A DNA stretch of 64,000 bases from NCBI GenBank assembly GCA_023458555.1, contig JAEWYS010000016.1, positions 62,001 through 126,000 of the forward strand, in the 5' to 3' direction. Below the pieces are notes generated by a model, which was given only the letters and a program-made list of their open reading frames with translations, ran no database searches and was not told the origin of the DNA. The position numbers and the translations under genes were made by a program. This document shows, one piece after another, positions 7,838-16,800 of this stretch (position 1 is the first letter of the stretch; every line of letters starts with the position of its first letter). This DNA comes from Bacteroidota bacterium (GTDB taxonomy: Bacteria; Bacteroidota; Bacteroidia; Cytophagales; Cytophagaceae).

Positions 7838-9079
7838 CTATTTTAACATTTTTACGGCACGTTTAATTCCTGCGGCGAGTCGTTCGACCTCTTCATGTGT
7901 ATTGTATACTGCAAATGAAGCACGCGATGTGCCGGCTATACAGAACCGGTTCATTAAAGGCTGAGTACAGTGGTGTCCTGTCCGCACGGCAATGCCATCC
8001 TGATCCAGCAGAATTCCCAGATCCTGGTGATGAATCCCCTCAATAACAAAGGAAAGCACACTCACTTTTTCCTTGGCAGTACCAATGAGCTTTAGCCCTT
8101 CTATATCTTTTACGAGATCTACTGCGTACTGATAAAGAGATTGTTCGTGTTTTCTGATCGCAGCTTTTCCGAGCTTGTCAATAAAGTCGATCGCAGTCTT
8201 TAAAGCAATAGTATCTGCAATATTGGGAGTTCCCGCTTCAAACTTATAAGGTAACTCGTTGAAGGTACATCCTTCATAGGTCACTTCACTAATCATTTCC
8301 CCACCGCCCTGATAGGGTGGCATGGATTCAAGCAGGCTTTTTTTCCCATAGAGAACTCCTATTCCTGTCGGGCCATACATTTTATGTCCGGAAAAAGCAT
8401 AGAAGTCTATATCCAGTTCCTGCACATCCACATCAAGATGGGAGATTGCCTGCGCTCCGTCGGCAAGAACAACAGCCCCCGCTTCTTTTGCAAGTCTTAC
8501 AATCTGCTTAAGAGGGTTGATAGTCCCCAGCGTATTGCTGACATGATTGACAGCAACCAGCTTTACATTATCCTGCAGCAATTCCGGCAGACATGCCATA
8601 TCCAGTTCCCCGGCATCATTGAGCGGAATGTAACGAATCTGTGCGTCTTTTTCCTGTGCCAGCATTTGCCATGGAACCATATTGGAATGATGCTCCATTC
8701 CGGAAAGAAGGATGATATCCCCCTTCCTGATATTTTGTCTGCCCCAGGTGGAGGCTACAAGGTTTATACCCTCGGTAGTACCCTTGGTAAAGATTATTTC
8801 CTCACTATGGGCAGCATTAATAAACGAAGCTACGGATTTTCTGCTCTCTTCAAAGGCAGTGGTAGCAGCTTCGCTTAGTGTATGTATACCCCTGTGTATA
8901 TTGGCGTTGATGCTTGTATAATATTCAACCAGAGCATCAATGACAGCTTTGGGTTTCTGGGTGCTTGCGGCATTATCCAGATAGACCAGTGGTTTACCAT
9001 TGACTTCCTGATGAAGAATTGGAAACTCTTCACGTAGTTTTTGGATGTCGATATGTTTGGAAGTTGTTTGTAAACTCAT
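7838..9079 (-). CDS. sufS: SufS cysteine desulfurase
   Basis: This PLP enzyme (413 residues) takes sulfur from cysteine, leaving alanine. The PLP lysine K233 lies in FSGHKMYGPTG and the catalytic cysteine C371 in RTGHHCTQP, as in group II (SufS-type) desulfurases with a short catalytic loop. MEHHSN near residue 129 is the cofactor-stacking region. It lies between sufD (15-nt gap) and sufE (2-nt gap). Confidence 0.96.
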   Translation of the reverse strand: MSLQTTSKHIDIQKLREEFPILHQEVNGKPLVYLDNAASTQKPKAVIDALVEYYTSINANIHRGIHTLSEAATTAFEESRKSVASFINAAHSEEIIFTKGTTEGINLVASTWGRQNIRKGDIILLSGMEHHSNMVPWQMLAQEKDAQIRYIPLNDAGELDMACLPELLQDNVKLVAVNHVSNTLGTINPLKQIVRLAKEAGAVVLADGAQAISHLDVDVQELDIDFYAFSGHKMYGPTGIGVLYGKKSLLESMPPYQGGGEMISEVTYEGCTFNELPYKFEAGTPNIADTIALKTAIDFIDKLGKAAIRKHEQSLYQYAVDLVKDIEGLKLIGTAKEKVSVLSFVIEGIHHQDLGILLDQDGIAVRTGHHCTQPLMNRFCIAGTSRASFAVYNTHEEVERLAAGIKRAVKMLK

Positions 9080-9094
9080 TATACGAAGACTTTG

Positions 9095-10399
9095 TTAGGA
9101 AAGCCGCTGTTCGATAGCTTTGCTTAAGTACTCTTTCAGAGCGTCAATTTTAATGTGATCAATGATGTCCTGGGCAAATGCTATTAACAACAGAGCCCGG
9201 GCGCTGTCTTCTCCAATACCTCTTGAACGGAGGTAGAACAGCGGCTCTTCTTCCAGCTGACCTATAGTAGCTCCGTGCGAACACTTTACATCATCAGCAA
9301 ATATTTCGAGCTGAGGTTTTGTATTCATCGTTGCATCTTTGGTCAAAAGTATGTTTTTGTTTGACTGGAAGGCATTCGTTTTTTGTGCATCCTGCTTTAC
9401 AAAGATTTTTCCGTTAAATACTCCTGTAGAGAAATCATCCAGGATACCTTTGTATAGCTCATTACTTTCACAGTTTGGCACGGCATGGTCTACCATAGTA
9501 TGATTATCCACAACCTGGCGGTCACCGGTAAAATACAACCCATAGAAATGTGCTTCGCTGTATTCTGCCTTCAGGATCAAATTCAGATTGTTTCTGACCA
9601 TAGCTCCGCTTAGGGTAATGGTAGCCGAATTAAAAGTGCTTTTTCCCTCAAGTGTCACAATCGTATTGCCGACATGAACAGATGAAGCGCTATCATTTTG
9701 TAATTTATAATAATCGACAATTGCATCTGTATGCAGAACGATTTCAGTTACAGCATTGGTGAAGCTTGTATTCGTTCCGGCAGTATGGAATGTCTCCAGA
9801 AGGCTCACCTGCGCGTTCGTTTCGGCAATAAGCATTACTCTCGGCTGAACAAATACATCGGTCTGATTTGCATCAGCAATGAAGTGAATCAGTACAGGAT
9901 GCTCCACAACTTTATTTTTTGGTACCTGAATAAATATACCGTTCTGTACAGATGCGGTATTTAATTCGGCAAACGGATCATTGGCTGAATAGACTTCCTG
10001 TCCAAAATACTTTTCAATTATATTCTGATCAGCATCCTGCAATGATGAAACGATCAGCTCATTGGCTGACGAAACAATTGTTGAATGTTCAGGAGAATAT
10101 ATCCCGTTGATAAAGACCAGGCGGTTTGCCTTAAGGTCGTCAAACAGAAATGACTTAAAATCTCCGGTAGCGTCTGCAAATGAGAGTGGGAACGTATATT
10201 CATTTTTTAGTACCTTATTTAAATTAAAGTACTTGTACTCCTCATGTTTAGTAGTAGGAAAGCCGGAACGCTTAAAGCTTTCAAGCGCCTGGGCTTTTCT
10301 GTTTTCTACTTTGTTTGAAAAGGACTGTTTTGTTACTGATGCATCTTGTAGCCTGGTCAGTATGGTCTCTTTTAAATCAACTGTTTTAGCCAAATCCAT
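9095..10399 (-). CDS. sufD: SufD, Fe-S cluster assembly protein
   Basis: The protein has 434 residues and shows the SufB/SufD beta-helix core, with the typical C-terminal segment VKCSHGATIGQL followed by LRSRGI. It partners with SufB and SufC in the cluster scaffold. The N-terminal 100 residues are variable and helix-rich, as usual in SufD. It begins 2 nt after sufC and is followed by sufS after 15 nt. Confidence 0.94.
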   Translation of the reverse strand: MDLAKTVDLKETILTRLQDASVTKQSFSNKVENRKAQALESFKRSGFPTTKHEEYKYFNLNKVLKNEYTFPLSFADATGDFKSFLFDDLKANRLVFINGIYSPEHSTIVSSANELIVSSLQDADQNIIEKYFGQEVYSANDPFAELNTASVQNGIFIQVPKNKVVEHPVLIHFIADANQTDVFVQPRVMLIAETNAQVSLLETFHTAGTNTSFTNAVTEIVLHTDAIVDYYKLQNDSASSVHVGNTIVTLEGKSTFNSATITLSGAMVRNNLNLILKAEYSEAHFYGLYFTGDRQVVDNHTMVDHAVPNCESNELYKGILDDFSTGVFNGKIFVKQDAQKTNAFQSNKNILLTKDATMNTKPQLEIFADDVKCSHGATIGQLEEEPLFYLRSRGIGEDSARALLLIAFAQDIIDHIKIDALKEYLSKAIEQRLS

Positions 10400-10401
10400 A
10401 A

Positions 10402-11166
10402 TTACGCCTCTGTACTTTCGTTTACTTCGCTTTTAATCCAGTCATAACCTTTTTCTTCCAGCTCAAGAGCGAGTTCTTTACTGCCGGATTTTACAATTCT
10501 GCCTTTGTAAAGAACATGTACAAAATCCGGAACGATGTAATCAAGTAAGCGTTGATAGTGAGTAACGACAATAACTGCATTGTCTTTAGTCTTTAGCTTG
10601 TTTACGCCGTTTGCGACAATTCTAAGGGCATCTATGTCAAGACCGGAGTCGGTTTCATCGAGAATAGCAAGCTTCGGCTCAAGCATGGCCATTTGAAATA
10701 TCTCGTTACGCTTTTTCTCTCCGCCGGAGAATCCTTCATTGAGGGACCGTTTTAACAGCGACTGATCAATTTCGACCAGCTTCATCTTTTCTTTCATCAT
10801 ATTGAGGAAAGAGACTGCGTCAAGAGGCTCCAGCCCTTTGTATTGCCTGACCTGATTGACGGCCGCTTTTAGAAAATTGGTTGTAGTGACTCCCGGAATC
10901 TCAACAGGATATTGAAATGCCAAAAATACTCCTTCGCGTGCACGGTCTTCCGGAGATAATTCAAGAAGCTCTTTGCCATCAAACAGCACAGATCCGCCAG
11001 TTACTTCATATTGCTCACGTCCTGCCAGTACAGAGGCTAAAGTGGATTTACCGGAACCATTTGGTCCCATAATAGCGTGCACTTCGCCTGGCTTTATCTC
11101 CAGATTAATGCCTTTTAATATATCTTTTCCTTCTACTTTTGCTTTTAAATCTTTGATCGATAGCAT
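10402..11166 (-). CDS. sufC: SufC, ATPase of the Fe-S scaffold
   Basis: The ABC-type ATPase has Walker A GPNGSGKST at 34-42, the signature FSGGEKKR at 146-153 and Walker B LAILDETDSGLD at 166-177, with the SufC-specific acidic segment after the signature. It binds SufB and SufD and is soluble. I chose the ATG at 11166 (250 residues, MLSIKDLKAK); the frame extends to a TTG at 11190 that would add eight residues with no counterpart in the family. Confidence 0.95.
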   Translation of the reverse strand: MLSIKDLKAKVEGKDILKGINLEIKPGEVHAIMGPNGSGKSTLASVLAGREQYEVTGGSVLFDGKELLELSPEDRAREGVFLAFQYPVEIPGVTTTNFLKAAVNQVRQYKGLEPLDAVSFLNMMKEKMKLVEIDQSLLKRSLNEGFSGGEKKRNEIFQMAMLEPKLAILDETDSGLDIDALRIVANGVNKLKTKDNAVIVVTHYQRLLDYIVPDFVHVLYKGRIVKSGSKELALELEEKGYDWIKSEVNESTEA

Positions 11167-11248
11167 ATCCAGTTCTCGTTCGTGCCTCAAAAGGCTATTT
11201 TCAGTTTGTATTATTCTTAATTAATATATCTGGTGGTAGCTGTTCTGC

Positions 11249-12694
11249 TTATCCAACGCTTCCTTCCAGTGATATGGCCAGTAGTTTTTGTGCTTCAACT
11301 GCAAATTCCATTGGAAGCTGATTAAGAACTTCCTTACAGTAACCGTTTACAATGAGGGCTACTGCCTCTTCCGTATCAATACCTCTCTGATTGCAATAGA
11401 AAATCTGATCTTCGCCTATCTTCGAAGTAGTAGCTTCGTGTTCGACCGTAGCACTGTTATTCTCAACCGTGATATAAGGGAACGTGTGGGCGCCGCAACG
11501 ATCTCCCATCAATAATGAATCACACTGGGAATAGTTACGTGCATTGTCGGCTCTCTTCATTACGTGCACCAGACCACGGTAGCTGTTGTGCGATTTTCCG
11601 GCTGATATTCCTTTGGATACAATACGGCTTTTCGTGTTTTTGCCGATATGAATCATTTTTGTACCGGTGTCAGCCTGCTGCATATTGTTGGTAACTGCTA
11701 CGGAATAGAATTCTCCGATTGAATTATTGCCTTTTAATATGACACTGGGATATTTCCATGTAATGGAAGAGCCGGTTTCAACCTGTGTCCAGCTGATTTT
11801 GGAATTATCACCCATACAGATTCCCCGTTTGGTTACGAAATTATAGATTCCGCCCTTTCCGTTTTTATCTCCGGGATACCAGTTCTGAACGGTTGAGTAT
11901 TTAATTTCTGCGTTTTCCATGGCAACCAGCTCTACCACGGCTGCATGAAGCTGATTCTCATCCCGCATCGGAGCAGTGCAACCTTCAAGATAGCTGACAT
12001 AGCTGTCAGCTTCTGCAATGATTAATGTACGCTCAAACTGTCCGGTCCCCGCGGCGTTGATTCTAAAGTATGTTGACAGCTCCATAGGGCATCTGACTCC
12101 TTTGGGAATATAGCAGAAGGAACCATCGCTGAAAACGGCAGAGTTTAATGCAGAAAAGAAATTGTCTGTTTGCGGCACAACAGAACCGATATATTTTTTT
12201 ACCAGCTCGGGATGTTCCTGCACAGCTTCGCTCATGGAACAGAAGATAATGCCCAACTCGGCAAGCTTGTCTTTAAAGGTTGTTTTAACAGAGATGCTGT
12301 CGATGACAGCATCTACGGCAACCCCCGTAAGACGCTTCTGCTCTTCCAGAGAGATGCCCAGTTTTTTGAAAGTTTCTCTAAGCTCGGGATCTACTTCATC
12401 CAGGCTGTTTAATACTTTCTTCTGCTTGGGAGCAGAATAGTATATAATATCCTGATAGTCGATTACAGGGTAGCTTACATTAGGCCAATGAGGTTCTTTT
12501 AGCGTAAGCCAGTGTCTGTATGCTTTAAGACGCCACTCAAGCATCCATTCAGGTTCATTTTTTTTCCGGGAAATAAAACGAACAATATCCTCACTAAGGC
12601 CTTTGGGAGCTTCATCCGTCTCAAATTTGGACTCAAATCCATATTTGTATTCCGATGTGGTTAACTCCTCAAGTATTTTCATGTTCTCACTCAT
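11249..12694 (-). CDS. sufB: SufB, Fe-S cluster scaffold protein
   Basis: First gene of the suf operon. The 481-residue protein shows the SufB hallmarks: PKGVRCPMELSTYFRIN, YLEGCTAP, MGDRCGAHTFPYI and the C-terminal RGIDTEEA segment. It assembles nascent clusters with SufC and SufD. An 82-nt gap separates it from sufC. A possible promoter -7 element (TAAATTTG, minus strand, 12733-12740) lies about 40 nt upstream, without a clear -33 box. The two tRNA-like genes lie upstream on the same strand, so read-through from them is also possible. Confidence 0.96.
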   Translation of the reverse strand: MSENMKILEELTTSEYKYGFESKFETDEAPKGLSEDIVRFISRKKNEPEWMLEWRLKAYRHWLTLKEPHWPNVSYPVIDYQDIIYYSAPKQKKVLNSLDEVDPELRETFKKLGISLEEQKRLTGVAVDAVIDSISVKTTFKDKLAELGIIFCSMSEAVQEHPELVKKYIGSVVPQTDNFFSALNSAVFSDGSFCYIPKGVRCPMELSTYFRINAAGTGQFERTLIIAEADSYVSYLEGCTAPMRDENQLHAAVVELVAMENAEIKYSTVQNWYPGDKNGKGGIYNFVTKRGICMGDNSKISWTQVETGSSITWKYPSVILKGNNSIGEFYSVAVTNNMQQADTGTKMIHIGKNTKSRIVSKGISAGKSHNSYRGLVHVMKRADNARNYSQCDSLLMGDRCGAHTFPYITVENNSATVEHEATTSKIGEDQIFYCNQRGIDTEEAVALIVNGYCKEVLNQLPMEFAVEAQKLLAISLEGSVG

Positions 12695-12903
12695 ATAACC
12701 AACTATTAAGACTAGTTCCAGTTTTAAGTATACAAATTTAAAACAAAAGGATTACCATATGGTTCCTTAGCATTCTTTTTTCACAAATACATATAAAAAT
12801 ACAATAATAAAGCTAATTAATGAAATAAAAGGGCTATTAGATTCGGGAGGATTGTGCTTGGAAATGGTAATAAGGTCTTTAAAAGTCCTGCGGAAAAAGA
12901 TTG

Positions 12904-13049
12904 CTGTAGGAGGGGGATTCGAACCACCCACGGAGCAGTTAGCCATAGCTCAAGAATGATTAATTGTGGTCAACCCGATAAGCTACGTTTATTCCGGACT
13001 CTCCACCCCCGAGACAGGAGGGCATGTCTGCCAGTTTCAACATCCTACA
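12904..13049 (-). ncRNA. tRNA-like RNA with a giant variable region, copy 1
   Basis: Read on the minus strand, this 146-nt unit has a perfect 7-bp acceptor stem (TGTAGGA/TCCTACA), T8, a leucine/serine-type D arm with AAACTGGCAGA, an anticodon stem CCCTC/GGGGG with loop CTGTCTC (anticodon GUC, Asp), a T arm with TTCGAAT and a bulged T, and discriminator G73. CCA is not encoded. Between anticodon and T arms lie 76 nt instead of the usual 4-23. GGAG/CTCC can close this region, and inner hairpins are possible. The D stem TTG/CAT has one mismatch here. Base 37 is T, unusual for a tRNA. It could be a true tRNA, a tRNA mimic or a processed regulatory RNA. Confidence 0.65.
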
Positions 13050-13100
13050 TTTTTGGTTAATGAAGCACCCGTCTGATGCTTTCTGGTAAACAGGTTAGTG

Positions 13101-13246
13101 CTGTAGGAGGGGGATTCGAACCACCCACGGAGCGGTTAGCCATAGCTCAAGAATGATTAATTGTGGTCAACCCGATAAGCTACGTTTATTCCGGACTCTC
13201 CACCCCCGAGACAGGAGGGTATGTCTGCCAGTTTCATCACCCTACA
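13101..13246 (-). ncRNA. tRNA-like RNA with a giant variable region, copy 2
   Basis: Same 146-nt architecture as copy 1, with about 142 of 146 positions identical. The four differences fall in the D stem (ATG/CAT here, fully paired), base 26, base 7 (G-U instead of A-U, pairing kept) and one base of the variable region (C for T in GGCTAAC). Pairing is kept or improved, which suggests selection on the RNA. It is the upstream copy; a Bacteroidota-type -7 element (13264-13271) sits about 18 nt before its 5' end. The 51-nt spacer to copy 1 holds a weak AAGCA/TGCTT stem. Function unknown. Confidence 0.65.
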
Positions 13247-13263
13247 GTGTGATTTTGATGAAA

Positions 13264-13294
13264 CAAAGTTAATAATAGATTGATTATACTAAAA
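13264..13294 (-). promoter_or_regulatory. Candidate promoter of the tRNA-like pair
   Basis: On the minus strand TAACTTTG (13264-13271) matches the Bacteroidota -7 pattern TAnnTTTG exactly, with a T-rich stretch (13291-13294) 19 nt upstream in place of TTTG. Transcription would start near 13257, about 10 nt before copy 2. Confidence 0.45.
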
Positions 13295-13368
13295 ATATTT
13301 CAATAAAATTGATTAAAATATATATTGTTTTTATTTTTAAGTTTATTTTATTGAAAATAATATAATTC

Positions 13369-13854
13369 ATGGCTGAAAAAAGCGACAAAAATTATCAAGT
13401 TGATAATGTGGATTTGCAGATTCTATCCATTTTAATGGAGAATGCCAATATGCCGTATACAGAGGTAGCCAAAAAAGTCTTTGTTTCGACGGGTACGGTT
13501 CATGTTCGTATGAAGAAGATGGAAGAGCTGGGAATTGTAAAGGGGGCCCAGCTGAAAATTGATTATGCAAGACTTGGGTATGATATTACAGCCTTTCTGG
13601 GAGTATATCTTCAACAGAGTTCTTTATACAACCAGGCGGCAGCAGGACTTTTGTCGATACCGGAAGTAGTAAGCCTGCATTATACTACCGGCAATTATAG
13701 CATGTTTGTCAAAATACTCTGCAAAGACACACAACATTTGAGAGAAGTGTTGCACGACAAAATTCAGAAAGTTGAAGGGATCGAGCGAACAGAAACACTC
13801 ATTTCTCTGGAAGAGACTATTTCCCGCAATATTGATTTTAGTATAAAAAAATAA
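13369..13854 (+). CDS. Lrp/AsnC family transcriptional regulator
   Basis: The 161-residue protein has an N-terminal winged helix-turn-helix (about 15-65; VDLQILSILMENANMPYTEV, then VSTGTVHVRMKKMEELG) and a C-terminal RAM effector domain (about 75-150). Such proteins sense amino acids and regulate metabolism genes. It is transcribed away from the tRNA-like and suf genes, leaving a shared upstream region of about 120 bp of AT-rich DNA. It could act there, but no binding site was recognised. It ends at a shared terminator. Confidence 0.92.
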   Translation: MAEKSDKNYQVDNVDLQILSILMENANMPYTEVAKKVFVSTGTVHVRMKKMEELGIVKGAQLKIDYARLGYDITAFLGVYLQQSSLYNQAAAGLLSIPEVVSLHYTTGNYSMFVKILCKDTQHLREVLHDKIQKVEGIERTETLISLEETISRNIDFSIKK

Positions 13855-13877
13855 AAGCCCGGTTAATTCCGGGCTTT
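13854..13877. terminator. Bidirectional hairpin terminator
   Basis: AAAGCCCGG (13854-13862) pairs with CCGGGCTTT (13869-13877) around a 6-nt loop. It separates the convergent lrp-type gene and the large secreted protein gene. Confidence 0.9.
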
Positions 13878-13881
13878 CAGC

Positions 13882-16800
13882 TTACTTTACAATCAGTTTT
13901 TGTGTTTCAATTGTTGAGCCATTTCGGTAATATACGATGTACATTCCTTTGTCGAGGTGGCTTATGTCAAATCGTTGAGTTGCTGAAGAAACCTGCCACT
14001 CAGTGATTGTTCGGGAATATTGATCAAGGATCTGAATACTTCCGGTCGCTTCCTGCTGTCCGCTAAGCTGGACGGTCATCTCTTTATCTGCCGGATTAGG
14101 GAATAACCTAAAAAGGCTCGACTTAGTATTAAAGTCGGTTATGGAAGTGACAAGTTCAGAATAGGTAAAAGCTAGTTTGGGGACATTTTCTCCTGCTTCT
14201 TTGGAGTTGAGTACAATCCAGTTAATATTTTGCTCATCTTCAACTGTCAGAATTAACGTGACAAGATTCTCTTCATTAGCAATTTTTCCTTTTACAAAAT
14301 CGCTAACATCAATAGTGAAATGCTGATAACTATAGTCTGTGATCGTAAATGAAGTGATCAGATCTCCGGCAAGAGGTTTATTTCTCCATGTTATGGTGTT
14401 CTCATCCCAGTCTTCACTACTTGCCTCATAGATGTTAACTTTCATATCGCCTACACCACCATCAATATCGTTGACAAAGCCATAGAGATTAAGGGAAGAA
14501 GATATCAATTCGTTCTTGTTGCCGTTTAATTTACTCAGATCAAACTGAACATACGTTTCTCTGTCAGGATCTAATGTGAAATTTTTTATTCTTAATTCGA
14601 CAGGGTTTTCTATACCAAATCGAGTGTCAATATCACCTGCAGTCCATGAACTTTTCTGCACATAAGCGTCATTTTCAGGTATTAGCGTTTCTTCGGTTAC
14701 AGGTACTTCTTTAAATGTTATAAGATAATGAGTATCTTCTCCAGGGGTGGTGATCGGGTGGTTCTGGACTCTGTCCGTAGACCATGACTCAAATGCCCAG
14801 CCTTTGCCGGATTGGTTCTGCGGAGAAGGTACCCCAAATGTGCGGAGTACACCCACAACGCCTTCGACTGAAAGTGGCGTATTGAATGGCTGTCCATCTA
14901 TGGTAATTCTTAGCCCGGGAGGAATAGTTTCAAAAGTCATAGTGGATATTTGAGGATGCAATTCTATGTACGTAGTATCCGTCAGGCCACCTGCATCTGC
15001 TACAATCAGATAGACTCTATACCATATATTGGTTTCTGTGTGACCATATGGAGACATGGTGTAAGAATATGTATCGGATCCTTCAAAAAACTGTCCATCG
15101 TGTACATGTTCACCATGGTGCAGATCGACTTTCCATTTTAAATTGCTTGCAGGGATAATTCCATCTTCCGGATCGGTACCTGTACCTTTAAACGTAAATT
15201 GCTGTCCGCCATAAAACAAGATTCCGTCTTCATGCGAAGTAATGTTTGCCGTTGGCCTGGAATTAAATTCAGTTACTGTAAGTGTTGCAATTTCACTACT
15301 CACTTCATTATAGGTATTGCTGACTCTGACAGAATATTCACCGGCATGCCCGGGGAGAACATAAGCAATTGAGTAAGTTGCACCGGAAGCTCCATTTATA
15401 GCCTGTCCATCTTTGTACCACTGATAATTTAGAGGTACAGCGCCAGTAGCCTGTACACTGAACGTGACTGGTTGACTTTCTGCAATCTGCTGGCTTTCCG
15501 GATGGCGATGTATCTCTGGTTCCAGATTTCCGGAGTATATAACTTTGTATACGGAGCCAATGCCTGTGCCGTGATAGGACCCGCGGTTGATATAATACAG
15601 GTTCCCGTCCGGGTGTACATCGATTCCGATAGGGGAACTTGCCACATCATTTGAGAATACTTCCGTTTTTGCTCCGGTTGCCGGATCAAGCACGGCAATC
15701 CAGTTGGCACAGTAATCCATAAAGAAATACTTGCCCTTATACTTTACCGGATAGTTGGTGGCTTCCGGGTCAAAGAAGCATCCTCCTGTAATAGCACATT
15801 CGGATTGTCCCATGATAGGATAGGTGAAAACAGGATTGACATGTACACTTCCCATGCCTTCTTCATTAGGCCAGCCAAAGTTCTGTCCTGCTGCTGTCGC
15901 GTCATTGATTTCTTCCCATCGTTCCTGGCCTACATCATTGATATAGATTTTTCCGGTGCTTTCCTGTATGTCAAATGTAAATGGATTGCGCAAGCCGTAT
16001 GCCCAGATCATTTTTTTCTGATCGCTTCCGGAAGTAAAAGGATTCCCTGAAGGAATGCTTCCATCGGGGTTTAAGCGAAGTATTTTTCCGTGCGTATTAT
16101 CAAGGTTCTGCGAATTTGCCGGAGTAGCATTGTCGCCGGTAGCGATATACAATTTTCCGTCCTGGCCAAAATGCAGGCCACCGCCATTATGATTATGCGC
16201 TTCTGATAGCGGGTCAAGATCGATAATGGTCTGGGCGCTTGATACAATAGCATTATTGCCATTAAGCGTATAACGTGCTACACGACTCCGGACAGGATTA
16301 CCGGGTGCTGTATAGAATATGTACATGTAGTTATTCGTAGCAAAATCCGGGTCAAGGGTAATGCCAATCAGGCCACGTTCGGTATACAGCCCACCATCGC
16401 CGCTTTGATCTACAGATATACTTAATACTGACTGACTTAAAAGCTGGCCGTTTTCTATGACACGTACTCTGCCGGCTTGCTCAGCTATGAAGATTCTTCC
16501 GTCTTTAGCTATGGTAAAAGCTGTAGGATGAGCCAGTCCTGTCGCTACTTGTACATGGGTAAATTGAGGCGCGATATCCTCTACCAGCGTAACTTTTCCA
16601 AAAACACTGGCATTCTGATAAGCAATGTTTCTTTGCCCCATGGGTCTGTCAATAAATTCAGATCCGATAAAGTTTTGTCTTGTAGCACCGCCATCATTGT
16701 CACAGTATGCCATGGCAAAACCCATCATTTTACCCTCTGTCAGGGTTGCTTTAGGATTGTTGGGGTTGCCATATACGAATGCATCGGTGTACACATCAAA

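Larger units (their letters stand above)
12904..13246. repeat. Tandem direct repeat of the 146-nt tRNA-like unit
   Basis: Two units, 12904-13049 and 13101-13246, start 197 bp apart and differ at four positions. The 51-bp spacer is not repeated apart from a few bases before each unit. Homology stops exactly at the acceptor ends, as expected for duplicated RNA genes. Confidence 0.9.

Noticed and set aside
12854..13060. ORF of 68 codons across tRNA-like copy 1
   Set aside because: It lies antisense to the structured RNA, has no family marks and is repeated only because the RNA unit is repeated.
12904..13246. CRISPR-like or ordinary repeat array
   Set aside because: There are only two long units, homology ends exactly at paired acceptor stems, and no cas gene is near. 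An RNA gene pair explains it better.
12904..13246. tmRNA (ssrA) or an ordinary tRNA-Asp
   Set aside because: A full D stem and anticodon arm are present and no tag-peptide frame is seen, unlike tmRNA. An ordinary tRNA-Asp has a 4-5 nt variable loop, not 76 nt.
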